Source of the DNA: Bacteroidales bacterium UBA1751
GTDB lineage: Bacteria; Bacteroidota; Bacteroidia; Bacteroidales; UBA932
Assembly: GCA_002315995.1 (NCBI GenBank)
Contig: DCHN01000041.1
Span: 1-16,479 of the forward strand
Reading direction: 5' to 3'
DNA: 16,479 nt
Under the pieces are notes generated by a model that worked only from the letters and a program-made list of their open reading frames with translations, did not search any database and was not told where the DNA came from. The stretch's first letter is position 1; each line of letters begins with the position of its first letter. The position numbers and the translations under genes are program-made. Of this stretch, positions 7,198-14,076 are shown piece by piece.

Positions 7198-7503
7198 ATG
7201 CAGATACGATTCATAGATATAGAGTTGAGAAGACTCATTACAACAGGTAAGAGTAAGACTTATAAAGATCTTGCTAAGAAGCCTGCAATCATGCAAACAA
7301 TAATAACGATACATACAATAATTTATAATCTAATTGACAGTATGGAGGAACTTAACCTCTATAAATCTGTCATAATAATCAAAAGAGAAGATAATGGAAC
7401 TATTCTTATTCCTATTGACTCGTCCTCTAAGATTTTCATGGTCTTGCTGCTCCGTGGGGACGTTGTTGAGTTTCTTCCTTTACAAATTAATGAAAAGTCA
7501 TGA
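7198..7503 (+). CDS. HigB/RelE-like toxin candidate
   Basis: A 101-residue protein in the toxin position upstream of a HigA-like antitoxin, the reverse gene order typical of higBA. The start MQIRFIDIELRRLITTGKS followed by YKDLAKKP resembles the N-terminus of HigB/RelE-type mRNA interferases (F.d..L.rL..tGk...y..L), and a hydrophobic C-terminal strand (VVEFLPLQI) fits the fold. The middle is more diverged than usual, and I cannot point to confirmed catalytic residues. If it is a RelE-fold toxin it would cleave mRNA on the ribosome. Its TGA overlaps the antitoxin ATG by four bases (ATGA), so translation is coupled. The family assignment rests on position and general pattern. Confidence 0.6.
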   Translation: MQIRFIDIELRRLITTGKSKTYKDLAKKPAIMQTIITIHTIIYNLIDSMEELNLYKSVIIIKREDNGTILIPIDSSSKIFMVLLLRGDVVEFLPLQINEKS

Positions 7504-8576
7504 ATGAGAGTGTAACAACAGTCGTTTCCATTTCCCCTGGTTCGGTTATTAAATCTGAACTAAAGGCCAGAGGGATGAAACAAAAGTCACTTGCCGAACT
7601 TTTAGGCATGCAGGCATCTCATGTGTCCGAACTTATTAAGGGTGAAAGGGCAATCAATGATCATATTGCTGCAAAACTTGAAGAAATTCTTCATATCCCT
7701 GCGATTCACTGGATTAGATTACAGTATAGTTTTGATAAGTCGAAAATAGAACTTGAAAAGATGTCAATTGAGGATAGGGCAGCTGAAATTGACTATGATG
7801 CATATGACAAGGTGTGTGATATGAGGCTCATTATGAGAAAATTGGAGCAGGATTCATATGCAGTACGTGATCAGATATCCTTTTGTCGTTCGGAGTTGGG
7901 ATTTCTGACCCCTGCAGAAATGCAATATAGTTTTGGACTTTTCCATAAATCTGAGAAAACAGGATTGGATGCTAGAATGATTAATACATGGGCAATACTT
8001 GCAAGGTATTCAGTCAAGGACCAAGCCACATTCGGATTATTTGAAAAGGGTAAACTTGATGATCTTACTGTTGAACTACGCAAGATATTCAACGAGAATA
8101 GCAATACAGAAAAAAGGACTTCAGATACTCTTTCAAAATATGGAATCAGATTCAATGTTGTCAAGAAGTTAGATAAGGCCTCTATAGATGGTTTTGCATT
8201 TTACTGCGAAGATGGAATCCCATCTATTGTTGTTACAAAGCGGTTCGACCGCATAGATAATTTTGCATTTGCGGTTATGCATGAAGTCGGACACCTTGCA
8301 CTGCATAAAATTGAAGAATTCCCTATTATTTCAATAAGTGGAGATGATGAAGATATGTCTGAGGATGAGGCTAATGTATATGCTGCAGAAAAACTGATTC
8401 CTAAAGATATTTGGAAGAGTGCTCCAGAAGTTGTATTAAACCCGTTCATGATTCAGAAAAAGTATACTCAATGGGCCTCTGAAAAGGGTTTGAATAAATG
8501 GATTGTTCTTGGTAGAATATCTCATGAGACTGGGATGTACAAGTTTAAGAGCGATAATACAAGAGTTTTATGTTAG
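7500..8576 (+). CDS. HigA-like antitoxin/regulator with XRE HTH and ImmA/IrrE peptidase domain
   Basis: A 358-residue two-domain protein. Residues 14-68 form a HigA/XRE-type helix-turn-helix (SVIKSELKARGMKQKSLAEL, then ASHVSELIKGERAI). A linker region follows, then an ImmA/IrrE (peptidase M78) zinc-protease domain at about 215-300 with HEVGH at 261-265 (ligands H261 and H265, catalytic E262) and a downstream DEANVYAAEKLIP whose E290 is a likely third zinc ligand. Known proteins with this layout act as antitoxins or as stress-activated regulators that cut a repressor or partner. Here it overlaps the toxin gene by four bases and probably binds the palindrome at 7136-7156. Whether the protease acts on the toxin, on itself or on another protein cannot be seen. 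Confidence 0.85.
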   Translation: MNESVTTVVSISPGSVIKSELKARGMKQKSLAELLGMQASHVSELIKGERAINDHIAAKLEEILHIPAIHWIRLQYSFDKSKIELEKMSIEDRAAEIDYDAYDKVCDMRLIMRKLEQDSYAVRDQISFCRSELGFLTPAEMQYSFGLFHKSEKTGLDARMINTWAILARYSVKDQATFGLFEKGKLDDLTVELRKIFNENSNTEKRTSDTLSKYGIRFNVVKKLDKASIDGFAFYCEDGIPSIVVTKRFDRIDNFAFAVMHEVGHLALHKIEEFPIISISGDDEDMSEDEANVYAAEKLIPKDIWKSAPEVVLNPFMIQKKYTQWASEKGLNKWIVLGRISHETGMYKFKSDNTRVLC

Positions 8577-8615
8577 ATGATTGAGACTGCTTATGATGAT
8601 ATAATATAAAAAAGA

Positions 8616-8643
8616 CCTCACCAGTCCTGCCAGACCAGTGAGG
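8616..8643. repeat. Hairpin after the toxin-antitoxin operon
   Basis: CCTCAC (8616-8621) pairs with GTGAGG (8638-8643), and inside it GTC pairs with GAC across a symmetric CA/CA internal loop. It starts 40 bases after the antitoxin stop. A run of A's lies on its left side and no T's follow on the right, so it is terminator-like only for minus-strand transcripts. It may also stabilise the 3' end of the operon mRNA. The rest of the gap to 8815 contains TTGCAAAA/TTTTGCAA (8714-8737) and GGTCG/CGACC (8786-8798); no clear promoter was found there. Confidence 0.5.
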
Positions 8644-8814
8644 AGCAGAAGTCAGCTTGCCGATTGCACGACTACCATCAAGCAAAAAGCTAGGGCTAAC
8701 GATTCTAAATCTTTTGCAAAATTAATTTTTTTTGCAAGAAACCAAAATAGTCCCTGAAATCGGCTTATTGAGAAAAATGTTTAACGGTCGTAACGACCAT
8801 AAAAAACTATTTTT

Positions 8815-9555
8815 ATGAGCCTATTTAAGGACAATTTGTTTAGTGACAAGGATTCCTATCTTATGTCACATAATGCGAGAGGCAGATCGTATCAATTTAA
8901 CGGACTACCTGCAAAAGCGAAGAGGAAAGCCATCTATGAGAATATGCATCTAATGGAGGGTATGAAATTTACGAGTACGAATAATTTCCCACAGATGGAA
9001 GCCTATAATGGTTGTACAGATTTTGCGGCAGTACCTTTTTCGCACAGGAACAAGTATGATGGGGAGCGACAAGCTGCACATTTTTTTCTGAATGATTACA
9101 GTTTTAGGGATGCTGTATGGGGTAACTTGGAAAGAACGACGTACTCTCTGAGTAAATTTGATTACCTATTCACTCCGGATTTTTCTCTTTGGAAGGATCT
9201 TTTGACTGAGTTTCCAAACAAGGAGAATATTTACAGAACCCGCTTCGTCGGGAGTTTCTGGCAATTATGTGGGTACAATGTAATACCTACCGCTAGCTGG
9301 GGAGGGCTTAATTCCTTGTCTTATTGTTTCGAAGGGCTGCCGGAGTACAGTGTAATTGCAGTCAGCGCAATGGGAAGCCGTAAGAATACTCAATCATTCA
9401 ATTTATGGTGTCATGGATTAAAGTGCCTGGAGTTGGAAAAATCTCCGACACTAATTCTGGTTTATGGCCCTGAGATAGAAGTCCCTGACCTTTACACTCC
9501 ATTGAAATTTATACCTGATTATATCTCAACACACTTTAGAAATGGAAACGAATAA
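8815..9555 (+). CDS. DUF4417 domain protein
   Basis: A 246-residue cytoplasmic protein with no signal peptide or membrane segment. Residues from about 110 to 220 fit DUF4417, a domain of unknown function often found in phage and mobile-element proteins: TPDFSLWKDLLTEFP at 120-134, NIYRTRFVGSFWQLCGYNVI near 138-157, then PTASWGG, SYCFEGLP near 169-176, VIAVSAMGSRK near 180-190, and a final LILVYGP strand at 213-219. The N-terminal 70 residues are specific to this protein. It is the first gene of a tight three-gene cassette, and its end overlaps the next gene by 14 bases. Biochemical activity is unknown. Confidence 0.75.
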   Translation: MSLFKDNLFSDKDSYLMSHNARGRSYQFNGLPAKAKRKAIYENMHLMEGMKFTSTNNFPQMEAYNGCTDFAAVPFSHRNKYDGERQAAHFFLNDYSFRDAVWGNLERTTYSLSKFDYLFTPDFSLWKDLLTEFPNKENIYRTRFVGSFWQLCGYNVIPTASWGGLNSLSYCFEGLPEYSVIAVSAMGSRKNTQSFNLWCHGLKCLELEKSPTLILVYGPEIEVPDLYTPLKFIPDYISTHFRNGNE

Positions 9556-9925
9556 GAATACAATTTGGGATGTTGATGAGCAGCTTTTCACATCCCTAGA
9601 AGGAAAATACCAGTCAGAAAATGAAGCGGTATTCTTCCGGAACATGAGGTTCAAGCAAGAATATGAAGTTGCTTTGTCCAATGATTTGATACTCTCTGAA
9701 AATGATAATGAAGATGAGATTTATCTTGTTCGAGTTGAGTATGATGAGTATCTTGTGGGAAAGGGTGAAAGTGAGTCGAATGAGGCCCATTTGATGAATC
9801 TTTCTGAGGCTCTTTCTCTGAATCTGAGCAGCGTTGGTTTGGCGCGCGAAATAACTCTTCTTAATTGGCTTAAGGAGCGCGATTATGCAGGTATCAAGTA
9901 TAACCACAACTATGATAATTTGTGA
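9542..9925 (+). CDS. Unknown acidic 127-residue protein
   Basis: I do not recognise this family. The protein is strongly acidic (about 26 Asp/Glu against 11 Lys/Arg by my count), soluble, and has an acidic middle (ENDNEDE near residues 53-59, VEYDEY near 65-70) and a helical C-terminal half (LMNLSEALSLNLSSVGLARE). Its ATG lies inside the end of the DUF4417 gene (14-base overlap), and its stop is one base before the next gene's ATG, so it is surely co-translated. Small acidic proteins beside basic ones are often antitoxins, immunity proteins or nucleic-acid mimics, but that is inference from charge and position only. Confidence 0.7.
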   Translation: METNKNTIWDVDEQLFTSLEGKYQSENEAVFFRNMRFKQEYEVALSNDLILSENDNEDEIYLVRVEYDEYLVGKGESESNEAHLMNLSEALSLNLSSVGLAREITLLNWLKERDYAGIKYNHNYDNL

Positions 9926-9926
9926 T

Positions 9927-10370
9927 ATGGGTAATGGTGCAGAATTCTTCAAAGCAATTGCATTGGGCGGTGCCAAATGCGAATACGAGACAGTTAGCAG
10001 TGCTAAAATCGTCGCAGGAATCAAAGGTAAAATTGTCAAGCGTAGTGGTACTAACGGAAGTCACTCAAATCTGCCACAATATGCTGTTTCCTCTGATATG
10101 TATTTCAGAAAGAACGACTTTGGTGTTTGTCAAGCTAGGGTTTACTTGGGTCACAAGATGACTATTGATTTCGACTGGAGCCATGATCATACAAATAAAA
10201 CAGATGGGCGGCATTTTGAACGTGGAGTTGTGCATGTTCAAGTATGGAAGCAAAATTCGGACGGAACTTTTACACGCTTGTCAAATCAGGCAAGAATGAT
10301 GAGCAATGAGGAAATGAAAAAATATGGTCCACTTATAAAAGCCTTCTGCCACAAAGTCAAATTCAGATAG
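9927..10370 (+). CDS. Unknown basic 147-residue protein with His-rich core
   Basis: I do not recognise this family. I chose the ATG at 9927 (MGNGAEFFKAIALGG), one base after the previous stop; an upstream ATG at 9885 in the same frame would add 14 residues inside the previous gene. The protein is basic (about 23 Lys/Arg against 13 Asp/Glu by my count). Its centre, DFDWSHDHTNKTDGRHFERG followed by VVHVQVW, places four or five His near Asp and Arg residues, which could be a metal- or nucleic-acid-binding centre. The C-terminal part (RLSNQARMMSNEEMKKYG) looks helical. The layout is compatible with a small toxin or nuclease domain, but nothing proves this. It is the last gene of the cassette. Confidence 0.7.
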   Translation: MGNGAEFFKAIALGGAKCEYETVSSAKIVAGIKGKIVKRSGTNGSHSNLPQYAVSSDMYFRKNDFGVCQARVYLGHKMTIDFDWSHDHTNKTDGRHFERGVVHVQVWKQNSDGTFTRLSNQARMMSNEEMKKYGPLIKAFCHKVKFR

Positions 10371-10424
10371 AAGGTTAAGAAATTCTAGCTATTGGCCGGT
10401 GTCTCAGAAGTCGTTATAGCTCAG

Positions 10425-10455
10425 GCGAGGAAACTCGCTTAGGTTTTGATTTTGC
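10425..10455 (+). terminator. Possible terminator of the DUF4417 cassette
   Basis: GCGAG and CTCGC enclose a GAAA tetraloop (10425-10438), extended by a G-T and an A-T pair. TTAGGTTTTGATTTTG follows, a broken T tract. It lies 55 bases after the last cassette gene and before the next promoter. Confidence 0.5.
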
Positions 10456-10480
10456 TAAGGGAGGAGTTGTGGGAATTGCG

Positions 10481-10512
10481 TTTGATAATATGAAGAGAAA
10501 CTGCTAATTTTG
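10481..10512 (+). promoter_or_regulatory. Promoter of the polyprenyl synthase gene
   Basis: TTTG at 10481-10484, a 20-base spacer and TAATTTTG at 10505-10512 match the Bacteroidota consensus closely. The start of transcription would be near 10519, about 18 bases before the GTG start codon. Confidence 0.75.
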
Positions 10513-10536
10513 CCTATAGAGTAATAGAGTACAATT

Positions 10537-11598
10537 GTGGATTTAAGCGGAATAAAAGAGGGACTTGGTGCAGACTGGGCAGCGGTGACCGAATTGATGA
10601 AAGAATCCCTCTCGAACGAGAATCTTTACATAAATGCAATAAACAGCTACGTTCTCTCCAACAGTGGCAAGGGAATGCGTCCCCTGCTCTGCCTCCTGGC
10701 AGCCAAGCTTTGTGCTGAGCAGAGGATGAAAGAGGAATCAACTCTACCAAAGGCGGTTCACGCCTGTGCCGCTGCAGTTGAGATTCTTCATAATGGAACC
10801 CTTCTTCACGATGATGTTGCAGATGAGAGTACTCTGCGCCGCGGACGAAAGACCATAAATGCCATTTTCGGCAATGCGGCATCTGTTCTCTCCGGTGATT
10901 ACTGGTTCTCCAAAGCATTTCTTCTTGTATATGAGAACTGCACCCCGCAGATTCTGGAACTCTTTGCCCAGGCTATTGTTGACCTCTCATGCGGTGAACT
11001 GATTCAGCTTGACAAGGCAGATAAGCTTGATACAACCTTTGAGGATTATTGCAAGATAATAAAGGGAAAGACAGCCTCACTCTTTGTAACCTCCATAGTG
11101 GGAGGGGCCCTATGCTCAGGATTGACTCATAAGACCAGCTGCAAGGATGACAATGGTAGGTTTGCGGCATCCAAGGAGGCTGAAAAACTGAAACTCTATG
11201 CCACTGCATTGGAGGAGTATGCACTCAATATAGGCTATGCCTTCCAGATGCGTGATGACATCTTTGACTATACACCTGCAATAGATTCCGGCAAACCTGC
11301 TGGCCTGGATCTTCTTGAACATAAGATAACACTTCCGCTGCTCTGCGCAATGGAGCGTGGAGGCAGGGAGATATGCAGTGTCATCAAGAGCATAGAACCG
11401 CTGCCGTCGGAGGATAACAGTGCGAAAATATCGCAGGTTGTGGAGTTTGTCCGCGCAAATAATGGTGTTGAGCTGGCGCAGCAGCGTCTTGGTGAATTCA
11501 TAGAGAAAGGCGTGCGTGCACTGGATGCTTTTGAGGAGTCAAAAAGCAGACGTATTCTTGTGGATTTTGCCCGCTATGTGGGCAGCAGAGTGGTGTAA
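10537..11598 (+). CDS. Polyprenyl diphosphate synthase (IspA/IspB family)
   Basis: A 353-residue all-helical trans-prenyltransferase that lengthens isoprenoid diphosphates with isopentenyl diphosphate, most likely making the side chain of menaquinone. Visible motifs: GKGMRP at 44-49; the first aspartate-rich motif DDVAD at 92-96 followed by RRG at 101-103; GKT at 177-179; and the second aspartate-rich motif QMRDDIFDY at 237-245. The start is GTG, fixed by the promoter just upstream and a normal N-terminus. There is a hydrophilic loop insertion (about residues 197-215) ahead of the second motif compared with the usual enzyme. Product chain length cannot be read from the sequence with confidence, so no symbol is given. 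It converges on smpB, with 29 bases between the stops. Confidence 0.92.
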   Translation: MDLSGIKEGLGADWAAVTELMKESLSNENLYINAINSYVLSNSGKGMRPLLCLLAAKLCAEQRMKEESTLPKAVHACAAAVEILHNGTLLHDDVADESTLRRGRKTINAIFGNAASVLSGDYWFSKAFLLVYENCTPQILELFAQAIVDLSCGELIQLDKADKLDTTFEDYCKIIKGKTASLFVTSIVGGALCSGLTHKTSCKDDNGRFAASKEAEKLKLYATALEEYALNIGYAFQMRDDIFDYTPAIDSGKPAGLDLLEHKITLPLLCAMERGGREICSVIKSIEPLPSEDNSAKISQVVEFVRANNGVELAQQRLGEFIEKGVRALDAFEESKSRRILVDFARYVGSRVV

Positions 11599-11627
11599 TT
11601 ATCTATCGGCCGGGTGGGCGGAAACAA

Positions 11628-12080
11628 CTACTGGTCAATGTATTGTGCCGCGCGGCGCTGGTCCTTCTCCTTTATGCTCTCCCTTTTGTCGTACTCCCTC
11701 TTGCCTCGTGCAAGCGAGATGTTCAGTTTCGCATAGCCTCTTTCGGAGATGAAAAGGCGTGTTGCAACAATGGTGTTTCCCTTCTCCTTTACGGCGCGCT
11801 GAAGCCGGCGCAGCTCCTTGCGGTTGAGCAGAAGTTTGCGGTCTCGGCGAGGGTCGTGGTTGCGTATGTTGGCCCACCAGTACTCGGAGATGTTCATGTT
11901 CTTCACAAAGAGCTCTCCACCAACAAAATAGCAGTAGCTGTCAACAAGGGAGGCCTTGCCAGCCCTTACTGATTTGATTTCGGTGCCGTAGAGCACTATT
12001 CCTGCAGTGAAATTCTCCAGGAACTCATACTCAAAGCCCGCTCTCTTGTTGCGTATCTCTATTTTTCCGCTCTTGTGCAT
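11628..12080 (-). CDS. smpB: SmpB, SsrA-binding protein
   Basis: A 150-residue partner of tmRNA in trans-translation, which frees ribosomes stalled on broken mRNA. The conserved barrel shows GTEIKSVRAGKASLVDSY and the signature KNMNISEY, and the C-terminal tail is rich in Lys, Arg and Glu (KREYDKRESIKEKDQRRA), as in the family. A longer frame begins with a TTG at 12104, but that TTG is part of the promoter -7 element (12102-12109), so the ATG at 12080 is the real start and gives the usual length. Confidence 0.95.
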   Translation of the reverse strand: MHKSGKIEIRNKRAGFEYEFLENFTAGIVLYGTEIKSVRAGKASLVDSYCYFVGGELFVKNMNISEYWWANIRNHDPRRDRKLLLNRKELRRLQRAVKEKGNTIVATRLFISERGYAKLNISLARGKREYDKRESIKEKDQRRAAQYIDQ

Positions 12081-12101
12081 TATGACATCTATATGGTGGT
12101 G

Positions 12102-12109
12102 CAAAGATA
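12102..12109 (-). promoter_or_regulatory. -7 element of the smpB promoter
   Basis: On the minus strand the sequence is TATCTTTG, matching TAnnTTTG, and ends 22 bases before the smpB ATG. It lies in one arm of a symmetric inverted repeat with the opposing promoter. Confidence 0.65.
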
Positions 12110-12128
12110 ATAAAAAGAAGGTTTTTAT

Positions 12129-12136
12129 TACCTTTG
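12129..12136 (+). promoter_or_regulatory. -7 element of the methyltransferase promoter
   Basis: TACCTTTG matches TAnnTTTG and ends 29 bases before the ATG at 12166. No clean TTG is seen about 19-21 bases upstream. It decides against using the longer upstream frame that runs through smpB from 12007. Confidence 0.6.
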
Positions 12137-12165
12137 CCTGTTGTAACAGTGAAATAATCCAAGCA

Positions 12166-13113
12166 ATGATAATACAGAGTCCAAGCCCCCAGTGGAGCGA
12201 TTATGAACTTATTGATTCAGGTTTTGGAGACAAGCTTGAGAGATTCGGGAAATATATCTTGTGGCGTCCTGAACCCAAGGCGTTATGGGAGAGTTCCATG
12301 CCGCAGAGCGAATGGGAGAGGCTGGCCCATACCAGATTCATTGCAGGTGCAGGTTTCGGCAAATCGGGCAAGGAGGATACCGGCAACTGGAAGATGCTCA
12401 AAAAGATGCCGGACCAGTGGTATATAGATTATCACATGGGTGGGTTGAAGTTCAAGCTTAGGCTTGGCCTCACCTCATTCAAGCATGTTGGAGTCTTCCC
12501 TGAACAGTCGCCCAACTGGAACTTCATTTACAGGCAATGCTGCCGACTCAAGGAGAACGTGGAGAATCCCAAGGTGCTCAATTTATTCGCATATACTGGA
12601 GCCGCCTCACTGGCAGCCAGATGCGGAGGAGTTGACACCACTCATCTTGATTCGGTAAGGCAGGTTGTCACCTGGGCAAAAGGCAATATGGAGAGCAGCG
12701 GAATGGATGGCATACGTTGGGTTGTTGAAGATGCCCTCAAGTTTGTGGAGAGGGAGGCAAAGCGCGGCCACCTCTACAACGGTCTCATTCTTGACCCTCC
12801 TGCATACGGTCACGGCCCCGACGGGCAGAAGTGGAAACTTGACGAACTGCTCTACGGGCTCTTGAAGCAGTGCGCGAAGATACTTGCGCCAAAGGATGCC
12901 TTTATGGTGCTTAACCTCTATTCCAACGGCTACTCTGCGCTACTTGCCGATAGTGCCGTGCGCTCTGCCTTCGGAATGCTTGACATTGAACCCGTTGATT
13001 ACCCGGTATCACTCTCTGATAAGGGCGCAGTGCTCGGATGCGGAGAACTGGTGCTTACCGACCGCTTTGGCAAAAGTATGCCGCTCAGCGTGTTTTCACG
13101 ACTTGTGCGATAG
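12166..13113 (+). CDS. Class I SAM-dependent methyltransferase (RlmI/RlmK-like)
   Basis: A 315-residue cytoplasmic methyltransferase of the RNA-modifying type. The Rossmann SAM-binding motif LNLFAYTGAAS is at 138-148, an acidic residue after the second strand (THLD, D162) would bind the ribose, and the catalytic loop DPPAYGHGPDG is at 210-220. This is the DPPxY/F pattern of 23S rRNA cytosine/guanine methyltransferases related to RlmI and RlmK. The PUA domain of true RlmI is absent; the first 120 residues instead form a short WR-rich N-terminal domain (FGKYILWRPEPKALW). The exact target cannot be named. The start at 12166 fits the promoter at 12129. Confidence 0.85.
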   Translation: MIIQSPSPQWSDYELIDSGFGDKLERFGKYILWRPEPKALWESSMPQSEWERLAHTRFIAGAGFGKSGKEDTGNWKMLKKMPDQWYIDYHMGGLKFKLRLGLTSFKHVGVFPEQSPNWNFIYRQCCRLKENVENPKVLNLFAYTGAASLAARCGGVDTTHLDSVRQVVTWAKGNMESSGMDGIRWVVEDALKFVEREAKRGHLYNGLILDPPAYGHGPDGQKWKLDELLYGLLKQCAKILAPKDAFMVLNLYSNGYSALLADSAVRSAFGMLDIEPVDYPVSLSDKGAVLGCGELVLTDRFGKSMPLSVFSRLVR

Positions 13114-13193
13114 TTTTTGCACAAATTTTGCCGGCTGTGTGAGCTGTGTTATGTAGATATTGTATTGATATTTTAGAGAATCATATAGGAATT

Positions 13194-14021
13194 ATGTTTG
13201 GATATATAGATTGGAATGTTGACCCTGTGCTGCTCCGTTTGGGTGCACTTCAGGTGAGGTATTACGGATTGCTCTTCATTTGCGGGTTCATTCTGGGATA
13301 TGCTCTCTTCAAGTGGTTCTACAAAAGGGAGAAACTTCCTTTGAACCTGCTTGACCCGCTGCTGTACCTGCTCATTTTCTGTACCCTTATTGGAGCGAGA
13401 CTTGGCCATGTGCTCTTTTACGAGCCCGATTATTATATGGCTCATCCGGGAGAGATACTCAAGATATGGCAGGGAGGACTTGCATCCCACGGTGGAGCAA
13501 TAGGAATCCTCATTGGAATAACCTGGTATGTTAAGAAGTATGGCAGGAGATATGAGTTCGACTACCTCTGGATAATGGACCGCCTGGCAATTGCAGTTCC
13601 ATTTGCAGGAATGTTCATAAGGTTGGGGAATCTGATGAATTCCGAAATTTATGGCAACCCTACCGACCTTCCTTGGGGGTTCATCTTCCACAGGTGCGGA
13701 GAAACTGCCCCTATGCATCCTACACAACTATATGAGGCAGGATGTTATTTGCTTACAGGCATTATAATGGTTCTGCTTTACAAATATGCCGCTCAAAGGC
13801 TCAAGAGGGGATTCCTCTTCGGACTATTTCTTGTTCTTGTTTTCGGTGCAAGGTTTGTAATAGAGTTTGTGAAACTTCCGCAGGTTGCCTTTGAGAATGG
13901 GATGATACTTGATATGGGGCAGTGGCTGAGCATTCCGTTCATACTTGCCGGCCTCTGGCTCATGGTAAGAAAGAGCAATAAGAGCTGCCTGCTTGAAGAG
14001 CCGGACAAGAAGAGAAGATGA
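13194..14021 (+). CDS. lgt: Prolipoprotein diacylglyceryl transferase
   Basis: A 275-residue multi-pass inner-membrane enzyme that moves diacylglycerol from phosphatidylglycerol to the lipobox cysteine of prolipoproteins, the first step in lipoprotein maturation. Family residues are present: YYGLLFICGF at 23-32, HGG at 99-101, the signature RLGNLMNSEIYG at 143-154 (R143, N146, E151), HPTQLYEA at 175-182 and ARFVIEF at 219-225. About seven transmembrane segments are visible, and the C-terminal tail is basic. The frame extends 16 codons upstream, but the family start MFGYIDW is at 13194. No clear promoter was seen in the 80 bases after the methyltransferase, so read-through is possible. Confidence 0.95.
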   Translation: MFGYIDWNVDPVLLRLGALQVRYYGLLFICGFILGYALFKWFYKREKLPLNLLDPLLYLLIFCTLIGARLGHVLFYEPDYYMAHPGEILKIWQGGLASHGGAIGILIGITWYVKKYGRRYEFDYLWIMDRLAIAVPFAGMFIRLGNLMNSEIYGNPTDLPWGFIFHRCGETAPMHPTQLYEAGCYLLTGIIMVLLYKYAAQRLKRGFLFGLFLVLVFGARFVIEFVKLPQVAFENGMILDMGQWLSIPFILAGLWLMVRKSNKSCLLEEPDKKRR

Positions 14022-14076
14022 TGAGAAAAGATTACGAACTCCAAAGAAAAAAGATTAACTCTTAATAGAAAATATT

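Larger units (their letters stand above)
12102..12136. repeat. Inverted repeat joining two divergent promoters
   Basis: The 15-base arms 12102-12116 and 12122-12136 are complementary at 14 of 15 positions around GAAGG. Each arm ends in one of the two -7 elements, so the divergent promoters are near mirror images of one another. Confidence 0.75.

Noticed and set aside
9614..10039. Minus-strand 141-codon frame opposite the small cassette genes
   Set aside because: It is antisense to two tightly coupled plus-strand genes and its translation shows no domain or plausible start context.
11643..11972. Plus-strand frame opposite smpB
   Set aside because: Shadow of smpB, which is an unmistakable family match on the other strand.
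12081..12104. TTG start adding eight residues to SmpB
   Set aside because: The TTG lies inside the -7 element of the smpB promoter and would not be transcribed.
12007..12165. Upstream extension of the methyltransferase frame
   Set aside because: It runs antisense through smpB and both promoters; the ATG at 12166 downstream of the -7 element gives the expected protein.
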